Assembly (NCBI RefSeq): GCF_007991635.1
Contig: NZ_BJYS01000012.1
Span: 1 to 64,000, forward strand
DNA length: 64,000 nt
Reading direction: 5' to 3'
Source of the DNA: Adhaeribacter aerolatus
GTDB taxonomy: Bacteria; Bacteroidota; Bacteroidia; Cytophagales; Hymenobacteraceae
Position 1 is the first letter of the stretch, and the number at the start of each line of letters is the position of its first letter. Shown piece by piece: positions 27,390 to 37,765 of this stretch. The position numbers and the translations under genes are program-made. The notes beneath the pieces are model-generated. The model ran no database searches and was not told the origin of the DNA. It saw nothing but the letters and a program-made list of their open reading frames with translations.

Positions 27390-27563
27390 AGCCCTGAAAG
27401 GGCGAAATCTCCCAACATAGGGTGCAGCCATGTGCTGATCAAGCACCCGAAAGCCAAAGCCCGGAATGGGCGTAATTATTTCTGGTTAAATTTCGCCTAT
27501 TCAGCGCGCTTAAATTACCGATGGGCTGCACCCATCGCTGACGGATTTCGCCCTTCCGGGGCT
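27390..27563. repeat. 174-bp imperfect palindromic (REP/MITE-like) element
   Basis: Outer arms AGCCCTGAAAGGGCGAAATC (27390-27409) and the complement of AGCCCCGGAAGGGCGAAATC (27544-27563) differ at 2 of 20 positions. Inner arms GGGTGCAGCC (27420-27429) and GGCTGCACCC (27524-27533) are perfectly complementary. It has no ORF and lies between two plus-strand genes. Similar CCCGGAAGGGCGAAAT and GGGTGCAGCCCAT strings recur in Bacteroidota intergenic DNA, as I recall them. Confidence 0.7.
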
Positions 27564-27688
27564 ATTCGGAATATATAAATAGTTTATAAAATATTCGGTC
27601 AAATTTCTGTTCAAAAATATTGCCCCAAAAGTTTTTAACAACCCTTTACGGATTGCCTACTAAATCTGTACTATTCCCAAAAGACTAT

Positions 27689-27696
27689 TATATTTG
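27689..27696 (+). promoter_or_regulatory. -7 element of the icd promoter
   Basis: TATATTTG, a perfect match to TAnnTTTG. The leader to the ATG at 27823 would be about 120 nt and includes a small hairpin (ACTAT-cgtccgg-ATAGT near 27715) flanked by two TAGGTAC copies. Confidence 0.5.
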
Positions 27697-27756
27697 CCGC
27701 TGTAACTATTAGGTACTATCGTCCGGATAGTTAGGTACATCATACTAAAAAAATAA

Positions 27757-30048
<2,292 letters not shown>

Positions 30049-30066
30049 CTGTAATAAACTTACTTC

Positions 30067-30107
30067 AAAAGGCTACTGAATTAATTTTCAGTAGCCTTTT
30101 TTTATTA
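30067..30107 (+). terminator. Terminator after icd
   Basis: A perfect 14-bp stem AAAAGGCTACTGAA (30067-30080) with its complement (30087-30100), 6-nt loop, then a T run. Confidence 0.9.
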
Positions 30108-30270
30108 CTAGGTTTTATTTATTATTAGTGGAAATATACTGATTTGTTGTTAGTAATGCTCTTGTTAGTTTGAAGTTGAAAAAAGCAGTATATACTTATT
30201 ATGAATTCTAAAAGGATTTGTTCCCTTTAGGTACGAGTTAGCAGTAAGGTTAAAAGATTCACATATAATT

Positions 30271-32241
30271 ATGCAAGCAAAAGAAACTAAACTTCAAGAT
30301 ATAATTGAGGGAACAAAACAGTATGTAATCCCCCTTTTTCAACGTACTTATAGTTGGACAAGTAAAGAATGGGAAATATTATGGAAAGACCTTGTGGAAT
30401 TATGTGAAACAGAAAATCCAAGAACACATTTTATAGGATCGATAGTTAATATGCCAACGGTTTCTGTACCAGAAGGAGTTGCGAAGTACCTCCTTATAGA
30501 TGGACAACAACGATTAACTACAATATTTATAATTCTAACACTATTAAGAAATAAAGCAAGAGAGAATCAAAATGAGGAATTTGCAGGAGAGATTAATAAT
30601 ACTCTATTAGTAAACCCTTATAAAAAGGATAATGACTTCTATAAGTTAATGCCAACACAAGTAGACAGAGAAATTTATAAAAATTTTATTAATGGAAGAT
30701 CTAATGAAAAGGAGAGTCAATTAACAAGAGCCTATGATTTTTTTGAGAAAAAATTAAGGCAGTATCAACTAGACCCCGAGAAGCTAAAAAAGATAATTAC
30801 TACATATTTTTCAGTAGTTAGTATACTTTTAGATGCAGATGACAATCCTTATTTAGTATTCGAGAGTTTGAATGCAAAGGGACGACCGCTAACCCAAGCT
30901 GATTTGATAAGGAATTATTTTTTCATGCGCATTCATGTTGATAAACAAGAACAGGTTTATAGCGAATTTTGGCAGCCAATGCAAGATGCATTAGAAGATA
31001 ATTTAACTGAATTTATTCGCCACTTTTTAATGAAAGAAGGTTCTATTATCAAACAAACAGATGTTTATTATGAATTAAAGGATAATGTAAATCCTCAAAA
31101 TTCAATCATATATTTAGAAAACCTACAAAAGCATTCATTATATTATCAAAAAATCCTTTATCCAGATTATGAAAATGATAAAGATTTACAAAAATACTTT
31201 CGCAGACTGAACCGATTTGAAGTAACTACGGCATACCCACTTTTGCTAAAACTTTATAATTATTATGTTTTAGACACCTTGCCCAAAGAAGATTTCATTA
31301 CGGCTTTACAGACAATAGAGAATTATTTAATCCGTAGATTTGTTTGTGGTATACCTACTAATCAATTGAATAAAATTTTCCCCGCGATTATTCCTCAATT
31401 AATATCTAAATATGAATTAAAAATACCTGAAGGACTTCAATATCTTTTGCAGACGAAAGGGTATCCAAAAGATAATGAATTTAGAGTCCGGTTAAAAGAA
31501 GCAAAACTGTATGGAAGCGGCGATAGATATGTAAAAACAAAGCTAATATTAGAAAGCCTGGAGGAATATTTTGGTCATAAGGAGAATGTTCTACTTGAAA
31601 ATTTGACCATTGAACATGTTATGCCTCAAACATTATCTGAAGCATGGCAGAGTCACTTAGGAGAAGAGTGGGAAGAAACCCATGAACTCTATTTGCATAC
31701 AATTGGTAATCTTACCTTAACAGCCTATAATACTGAGTTATCCAATGATGATTTTTCCACTAAGAGAGAGATATTTATTGAGAGTCATTTAGAATTGAAT
31801 AAGTATTTTATTGCATTAACTAAATGGACCAAAGAGGAAATTGATGAGCGTTCTGAATCCCTAGCTAATAAAGCTATCGAAATGTGGCCATATTTTGGTC
31901 ATGATAATTCTTTTAAATCTGAGATTCAAGAAGTCACTGGTACAATTCCAACAGAAGTAAAAATATTAGGTCAGAGCTTTAGTGTAAAATCTTGGAGAGA
32001 TGTCTTAGAATTAACGCTAAATACAGTTGCAGACCTTGAACCTGAGAAGTTTGAAATTATTGCTCATAATTTTCCAAGATATTTAGGGAGAGAAAAAAAT
32101 AAATTTAGAGCAGTCCGAGAATTAGAGAATGGTTATTTTTTGGAGGTAAATTTATCTGCTCAAAATATACAAAGGTTGTGCTATCAAGCTATGGAAACAA
32201 TAGAACTATCATCAGAAGACTGGAAAGTAGCAGTTGAATAA
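30271..32241 (+). CDS. DUF262/DUF1524 (GmrSD-like) putative defence nuclease
   Basis: A 656-residue protein with the GmrSD layout. The N-terminal DUF262 (ParB-like nucleotide-hydrolysing) domain has IPLFQRTYSWTSKEWEILW (about 17-35) and LLIDGQQRLTTIFIILTLL (about 73-91, the DGQQR motif). The C-terminal DUF1524 His-Me nuclease-like domain has TIEHVMPQTLSEAWQSHLG and HTIGNLTLTAYNTELSN (about 450-497). A further ~100-residue tail follows. GmrSD enzymes cut modified (glucosylated) phage DNA; here no partner or methylase is adjacent. The gene is much more AT-rich than its neighbours, with AAA/TTA/ATA codons favoured, which suggests recent transfer. Confidence 0.87.
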   Translation: MQAKETKLQDIIEGTKQYVIPLFQRTYSWTSKEWEILWKDLVELCETENPRTHFIGSIVNMPTVSVPEGVAKYLLIDGQQRLTTIFIILTLLRNKARENQNEEFAGEINNTLLVNPYKKDNDFYKLMPTQVDREIYKNFINGRSNEKESQLTRAYDFFEKKLRQYQLDPEKLKKIITTYFSVVSILLDADDNPYLVFESLNAKGRPLTQADLIRNYFFMRIHVDKQEQVYSEFWQPMQDALEDNLTEFIRHFLMKEGSIIKQTDVYYELKDNVNPQNSIIYLENLQKHSLYYQKILYPDYENDKDLQKYFRRLNRFEVTTAYPLLLKLYNYYVLDTLPKEDFITALQTIENYLIRRFVCGIPTNQLNKIFPAIIPQLISKYELKIPEGLQYLLQTKGYPKDNEFRVRLKEAKLYGSGDRYVKTKLILESLEEYFGHKENVLLENLTIEHVMPQTLSEAWQSHLGEEWEETHELYLHTIGNLTLTAYNTELSNDDFSTKREIFIESHLELNKYFIALTKWTKEEIDERSESLANKAIEMWPYFGHDNSFKSEIQEVTGTIPTEVKILGQSFSVKSWRDVLELTLNTVADLEPEKFEIIAHNFPRYLGREKNKFRAVRELENGYFLEVNLSAQNIQRLCYQAMETIELSSEDWKVAVE

Positions 32242-32293
32242 GAATCATCAGAGGAAACATCTTCCCTTGATCAGCAAAGGGCCTCTTGATAAT

Positions 32294-32407
32294 CTAATTA
32301 TAAAAATATTTTTTAAGCTGAACTGTTAAGTCTTTAGTTACACCAGTATAAAGAACTGTTTTTTTCGGATTTGAATGAATATAAACGAAATAGTTTCCTT
32401 TAAGCAT
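32294..32407 (-). pseudogene. Truncated GIY-YIG endonuclease-like gene
   Basis: A 37-codon ORF that starts MLKGNYFVYIHSNP, then TVLYTGVTKDL, then ends after about ten more residues. This is the N-terminal beta-hairpin (GIY-YIG region) of the small UvrC-like GIY-YIG proteins that usually run about 85-100 residues. Here the text reads Y-V-Y ... Y-T-G with the usual spacing. The helix carrying the catalytic Arg and the later Glu are missing. The RR normally after TNDL reads VQ. It lies between the DUF262 gene and the T9SS gene in the same AT-rich patch. Confidence 0.65.
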
Positions 32408-32477
32408 TGTAGCTAGCGCTTTTGAATAGGCTATACAGTATCTTCTTGAATGACAAAAATAATAAACCAAAAAGAGA

Positions 32478-32528
32478 AATAATAAAAGAAAAAGGGCAAC
32501 ACATCGCTGCCCTTTTTCTTTTATTATT
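32478..32528. terminator. Long perfect hairpin, bidirectional terminator
   Basis: Arms at 32478-32498 and 32508-32528 are perfectly complementary over 21 bp around a 9-nt loop. The core reads AAAGGGCA/TGCCCTTT, with A/T-rich outer parts giving T tracts on both strands. It can end the minus-strand T9SS gene as well as plus-strand transcripts. Confidence 0.85.
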
Positions 32529-32656
32529 AAAATTTCGATACTCTAATTAAATGCTTTTTACAGCTGATATCCAATCAATAGCCAGATAACACTTTTAACA
32601 TCGGTTGTTTTACTTTGCCGGTATTTTCTATCAGGTAACAACACTGGCTCCCGAAT

Positions 32657-35600
32657 TTACCTGGACACCGAAATACGCCTGGTCTCTAACCCTTTATCGG
32701 TCAGGAGTTGGAGCAGGTAGACGCCTTCGGCCAATCCGGCTACGTTTAACTCTAATGTTAAGGCTTTACCCGCTACTGCTTGTCCGGCCGAGATGTTTTT
32801 CACTTTAGCGCCCTTGCTGTCGTAAAGTGCTAACGTGTAATTACCCGTAATTTTCAAAGAAAAGTTTACGGTTGCCTGGTTACGGATGGGGTTCGGATAA
32901 ACCTGCATATTATTTACCAAAGCTTCTTCAACCATAACCGGATTTTTAGTGGCAGTCAGCGCTGTCTGGCCCGGTGCCAGAATCTGCACCGAGATACTAA
33001 CTTTCTGGCCGAATGCATCGGTAACGGTTACGGTGTAAATACCGGCGGCTAATCCGGTTAAGTCTTCGGTCGTAGCGCCGTTGCTCCAGCGGTAAGTAAA
33101 AGGGGCAATCCCTCCTACTACACTTAAATCAACAGAACCATCGCGGCCACCGGTTGCAGATACATTTATTTGTGACGAGGCCAGCTTAATCGGGTCATTT
33201 TTCCGGCCTACGGTTACAGCCGCTCTGGCCACACAGCCTTTGGCATCGGTGAGGGTTACGGTGTAAGTACCCGGGGCAGCGACGGCTACATCCTGGCTGG
33301 TCAGGCCGTTGCTCCACTGATAAGTATACGGAGCGGTACCGCCACTCACGGTTAAGTCGATGGCACCGGCACCGGTAGTTGGTCCCCACATGCCATACCA
33401 GGGTTCGGCTTGCGTAATTTTGCTCGTAAGCGCTACACTGCACGCGGTTGGCTGGGGTTCGGCACTTTTTACCGCAAAGCTCTTCTCGGTTGAAGCGGAA
33501 TTGTAATTAGCATCACCCGCCTGAGCAGCCCGTACGGTTACGGTACCTACTCCGGTTAAAGTAACCACATTCCCCGCGATAGTAGCTGGCCCGGAAACAA
33601 TGCTGTAGCTAAGCGGTAAGCCCGAAGAAGCTGTGGCACTCTGCATAAAAGGTGCTTCACCTAAAGTCTTATCCGGAATAGCCGCTAAGTTAATGGTTTG
33701 GTTCGCTTTAGCTACGGTGAAGCTACGCTGTACCACAGTAGCGTCCGAATAATTGTTATCGCCCGGTTGTTCGGCTTGTACGGTAACGGTACCAGCGCCT
33801 AATAGATATAGCGTATTGCCCAGCAATTTAACTGTTCCCGAAATTACCCGAAAACTTACCGGCAAGCCAGAAGAGGCAGTAGCGGTTAAATTAACGGGAG
33901 CATCACCATAGGTTTTATCGGCCAGCGGTGCGAAGTTAATGGTTTGAGCGGCTTTAACTACTGTAAAGCTCTGGTCAACTGGTTGTGCGGTGTGATAGGT
34001 TCCACTTCCTGCCTGGGAGGCGCGCACCGTTACTATTCCGGCTCCAGTAAGCGTGACAATATTGCCCGAGATAGTAGCCGGCCCCGAAAGAATACTAAAG
34101 CTAACCGGCAGACCGGAGGAGGCGGTTGCACTAACCATAAACGGCGGCTCGCTAAAGGTTACTTTGGGCAGCGGCGGGAAATTAATAGTTTGACTCATCT
34201 TCGGAGGGCCCCACACCCTGAAGGTGCGATCTACATCCGGAGCAGCCAGATAAGTGGCATTGCCTGCTTGCGAAGCCCGAATTGTCACCATGCCTGAGTC
34301 GGTTAGCGTAACTGTATTACCCGAAATAGTAGCGCCGCCGACTACCACGCTAAAGCTCACCGGCAGACCCGAAGAAGCCGTAGCGCTGATGGTAAATGGT
34401 GCATCGCCATATTCCTTGTTGGGTAAACTAGCAAAACTAATGGTTTGGCTCAGCCTCGTAGGACTCAGCACATTAAAACTTACATCTACCGGGGTAGCAG
34501 CCAGGTAACGGTCGTTGCCTGGGTGGTAAGCCCGTACGGTTACTTTACCCACGCCGGTCATGGTCAGGGTTTTACCCGATAGGGTAGCCGGACCCGACAT
34601 AATCCGGTAGTACAAACTTAACCCGGAACTGGAGGTAGCATTCAAAGTAAAAGGGGCATCGCCGTACAACTTATCCGGTATGGGTGGAAAGGTGATGGTT
34701 TGGGTCTGTAAGCCCGAGGTATTTACGGTAATGGTAAGACTGGCTGTTCCGGCACAACCATTGGCATCGGTACCGGTAACGGTATACGTGGTAGTAGCCG
34801 TAGGTTTCGCAATTACGGAACCTCCGGTAGTACTGCTTAAACCCGTAGCCGGCGACCAGGTATAGTTGCCGGCACCGGAAGCGGTTAATGTAGCCGAACC
34901 GCCACTCGTAATGGTGGTGGCATTGGTGGTAACTACTATTTTAGGAAGTGGGTTTACGGTTGCGGTAACCGGCACCCGGGTACTTTCGCAGGAGCCATTC
35001 ACCACCGAAACATAATACGTAGTGGTTGCTGCAAGCACCGGCGTGGTAAAGATTGCAGTGGTTGCAACAGGTGTGCTAGTTGAATTGCTGGTGTACCAGC
35101 GGTAAGAACCCGTGGCAGGTGCGCCGGAAGCAGTTAGTGTAACCGGACCAGGGCCGCAGGTGGCTTTTGAAGTGACTGTTGGGGCATTCGAAATGGCACT
35201 GGCTACCGCCAGGGTTTGCGGAGCACTACTTCCGCAGCTATTTTGAAAATTCACACTAATGGTTCCTGGTGCTGAACCAGCTTTCACGGTAATAATATTT
35301 GTCCACTGACCACTTATAATGATCCAGCCCGAAGGTAGTTGCCAATCATAATACCCGGTTTCGTAGTTATAATTTTGGTCTGCTGGTTTAGCTGTATACA
35401 CGACTAATTCACCCACACAGGGTGTATTGGTATTGGCAGTAATAGGAGTTAATTGGGTTGGTACAACAACAGGCTCTACTGAATTGTACCCCACGTGGCT
35501 ACCACAAAAACTATCACCTGATAAAGTTATGAGACCATTGGTAGTACCGACTTTTACAGTTATACTTGAAGTTCCCTGGCCACTGACAATAGTCCAGCCA

Positions 35601-37450
35601 CTTGGTACATCCCAGCTCAAATTCTTATATAACTCTGGGTCTGAAGCTGTGTAAACAGCTATTGTACCTGAACATGGGTTACTGGGGCCATAAAAAAATG
35701 GCTGGCCTAAAACATTGACAGAAGTACGTAAATCGGTACCGTTATCGGTACCAATTACAGCAGGTGATAAAGTTGAAACAACGCGTAATCTGTAACCTTT
35801 ACCTTCTGGGATATTTGATGAAAAGGGGATATCTGCAAAAATTGGGCTTGCTGTACCTTCTCCTATTGTTATCGGAGATGCGAAAGATCCCGTCGTATCC
35901 GAAAGCTGAACTTTGAATATTTCAGATGGGCTAAATGTACCACTTGTAGTAAAAGAAACTTCGAGAGGCCCGCCGATACAAAAACCTGGCAAAGCTAAAT
36001 TCTTAGTTGTAATAGTTCGCTCAGGTGTATGAGAAGGTGATAATTTTACAACCCAATAATCATTAAGGTAACTATAACCAGTACCTATCCTACTCTCACT
36101 TTTATCCCCGCTTAAATTAGAATGAGAACTTCCTCCCATAAAATACCCCCCATCGTCCGTTTGCTGAATAAAACTTAAGATATCTTCATAATCTCCGCCA
36201 AGGGTTTTATCCCATTCTTTTTTACCAGTAGCGTTTATTTTTACAACCCAGAAATCATTTCCTCCCCTACCATTTTCGCTCTTATCAAAACTCCAACCAG
36301 AATTAGACTTACCACCTAAAATATAACCACCATCGGTTGTAAGTTGCATAGCAGTAACCGCCTGACTTCCTCCCCCACCATAAGTATTATCCCATTCTTT
36401 AAGACCCGAGGCGTTCAACTTCACTACCCAGAAGTCAGCAATTCCTTTATTCTCTATACTTTTATCACCACTTATCCTTGAGATTGACCATCCACCCAGG
36501 ATACAGCCCCCATCAGGCGTTGCTTGTAAAGCTCCAAAAACTTCAAAATCAATTCCTCCCAGCGTATTGTCCCATTCTTTATTGCCCGAGGCATTTAACT
36601 TAACAACCCAATAATCACTATAACCTCCTTTATTTTCACTCTTATCCCCGGAGATATTCGATTCGGAGGTTCCACCCACTATAAAGCCGCCATCTACGGT
36701 TTGCCGAACAGTCTTTAATTCATCCTTAGCATTCCCTCCTACGGTTTTATCCCATTCTTTCGTGCCATTGGCGTTTAGCTTGACAATCCAATAATCGTCA
36801 TAACCTTTAGAATTTTCGGTTTTACCTCCAAGCTGATATGCATTTGAGGTAGAATTCCCACCCAGAATATAACCACCATCCCTTGTTTGTTGAAGACTTA
36901 TTAAATTGTCTTGGCCCGTTCCACCAAATGTTTTATCCCATACTTTATTTCCGGCAGCATCTAATTTTACCACCCAATAATCGCCACCACCAAATGAACT
37001 CTCACTTTTATCACCACTTATATTAGACACGGAAATTCCCCCTAGAATAAACCCCCCATCGGTGGTTTGCTGGATAGAATTTAAATCATCTCCGCTTGTG
37101 CCTCCAATAATCTTATCCCATTCTTTGTTGCCATTGGCATCTAATTTTATTATCCAAAAATCACTTCTCCCCGTACTGTAGCCTACTTGGCTTTTATCAC
37201 TACTTATCCCGTAAGAATACGTAGTTCCTGCTAAAATATAACCACCATCGGTTGTCTGCTGACCAGAATTTAATAATTCATTATCCTCACCTCCCAGCGT
37301 GTTATCCCATTGTTTGGTTGGCTGGGCTATAAGATTAGCAATAGATACACTGTACCATAAGAGAAATACCATTATGGCGAAAGTCGCTCGTGTTATTGAA
37401 TGTAGGCTTGAACCATTAAAGGCTCTCTGTTTTGTAATTTTTTTAATCAT
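32657..37450 (-). CDS. Giant T9SS cargo protein: seven-repeat propeller-like domain, Ig-like and SprB-like repeats
   Basis: A 1597-residue secreted protein. Signal peptide to about residue 42 (ends NLIAQP). Seven tandem repeats follow (about 45-500), each with a W-D-x-T-GG start, a QQTTDGGYILGG strand, SGDKSE and DYWVVKLNA; seven such units suggest a seven-bladed beta-propeller. Several Ig/PKD-like domains come next (about 500-930). Then five ~85-residue repeats starting QTINF and containing ATASSGLPVSFS (about 935-1340). Two SprB-like repeats follow (GGTAPYTYQWSNG, GTYTVTLTDAKGC), and finally a T9SS type A sorting domain (MQVYPNPIRNQATV, last residues RRISVSR). It is probably a surface-anchored adhesin or gliding-type protein. 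It is a paralogue of the gene at 37766. Confidence 0.9.
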   Translation of the reverse strand: MIKKITKQRAFNGSSLHSITRATFAIMVFLLWYSVSIANLIAQPTKQWDNTLGGEDNELLNSGQQTTDGGYILAGTTYSYGISSDKSQVGYSTGRSDFWIIKLDANGNKEWDKIIGGTSGDDLNSIQQTTDGGFILGGISVSNISGDKSESSFGGGDYWVVKLDAAGNKVWDKTFGGTGQDNLISLQQTRDGGYILGGNSTSNAYQLGGKTENSKGYDDYWIVKLNANGTKEWDKTVGGNAKDELKTVRQTVDGGFIVGGTSESNISGDKSENKGGYSDYWVVKLNASGNKEWDNTLGGIDFEVFGALQATPDGGCILGGWSISRISGDKSIENKGIADFWVVKLNASGLKEWDNTYGGGGSQAVTAMQLTTDGGYILGGKSNSGWSFDKSENGRGGNDFWVVKINATGKKEWDKTLGGDYEDILSFIQQTDDGGYFMGGSSHSNLSGDKSESRIGTGYSYLNDYWVVKLSPSHTPERTITTKNLALPGFCIGGPLEVSFTTSGTFSPSEIFKVQLSDTTGSFASPITIGEGTASPIFADIPFSSNIPEGKGYRLRVVSTLSPAVIGTDNGTDLRTSVNVLGQPFFYGPSNPCSGTIAVYTASDPELYKNLSWDVPSGWTIVSGQGTSSITVKVGTTNGLITLSGDSFCGSHVGYNSVEPVVVPTQLTPITANTNTPCVGELVVYTAKPADQNYNYETGYYDWQLPSGWIIISGQWTNIITVKAGSAPGTISVNFQNSCGSSAPQTLAVASAISNAPTVTSKATCGPGPVTLTASGAPATGSYRWYTSNSTSTPVATTAIFTTPVLAATTTYYVSVVNGSCESTRVPVTATVNPLPKIVVTTNATTITSGGSATLTASGAGNYTWSPATGLSSTTGGSVIAKPTATTTYTVTGTDANGCAGTASLTITVNTSGLQTQTITFPPIPDKLYGDAPFTLNATSSSGLSLYYRIMSGPATLSGKTLTMTGVGKVTVRAYHPGNDRYLAATPVDVSFNVLSPTRLSQTISFASLPNKEYGDAPFTISATASSGLPVSFSVVVGGATISGNTVTLTDSGMVTIRASQAGNATYLAAPDVDRTFRVWGPPKMSQTINFPPLPKVTFSEPPFMVSATASSGLPVSFSILSGPATISGNIVTLTGAGIVTVRASQAGSGTYHTAQPVDQSFTVVKAAQTINFAPLADKTYGDAPVNLTATASSGLPVSFRVISGTVKLLGNTLYLLGAGTVTVQAEQPGDNNYSDATVVQRSFTVAKANQTINLAAIPDKTLGEAPFMQSATASSGLPLSYSIVSGPATIAGNVVTLTGVGTVTVRAAQAGDANYNSASTEKSFAVKSAEPQPTACSVALTSKITQAEPWYGMWGPTTGAGAIDLTVSGGTAPYTYQWSNGLTSQDVAVAAPGTYTVTLTDAKGCVARAAVTVGRKNDPIKLASSQINVSATGGRDGSVDLSVVGGIAPFTYRWSNGATTEDLTGLAAGIYTVTVTDAFGQKVSISVQILAPGQTALTATKNPVMVEEALVNNMQVYPNPIRNQATVNFSLKITGNYTLALYDSKGAKVKNISAGQAVAGKALTLELNVAGLAEGVYLLQLLTDKGLETRRISVSR

Positions 37451-37765
37451 AAATATTTTTTAAAATGAGTAAACTGAAGCAGACGCTATTATTAGTATAG
37501 TCTTAAAGGCTCCTTTATAAATAATGGGTACAGCAAACCAAAAAATGAATTTTAACTTAAAAAACTTTATTAAAATATTAGCCTTGCAATATATAAAGAA
37601 CTTTTATTTTTATAATGGAATATTTATAGGTAAATATTAATTAATTAGAATATCTTATTTAATGATATAAATAATCTATTATATTACTTCAAAATAAAAC
37701 TGCCCCACCTTTTAGGCAGGGCAGTGTTCCTTAAGGCATATATTAGCCAATCAGTATAGTAGAAA
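37451..37765. other. Intergenic stretch between the two T9SS genes
   Basis: 315 bp, strongly AT-rich, holding a terminator for the upstream minus-strand gene (37691-37725) and the promoter region of the 1597-residue protein. No ORF. Confidence 0.5.
37691..37725 (-). terminator. Terminator of the 865-residue T9SS gene
   Basis: On the minus strand, ACTGCCC pairs with GGGCAGT (37719-37725 with 37699-37705) and is followed by TTTTATTTT. An alternative CTGCC/GGCAG pairing lies inside. Confidence 0.75.

Larger units (their letters stand above)
32242..32656. other. Intergenic stretch after the DUF262 gene
   Basis: Holds the GIY-YIG relic, a hairpin with AGAGG/CCTCT and CCCTT/AAGGG arms right after the DUF262 stop (32248-32290), and the long bidirectional terminator hairpin at 32478-32528. 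Otherwise AT-rich with no gene. Confidence 0.5.
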
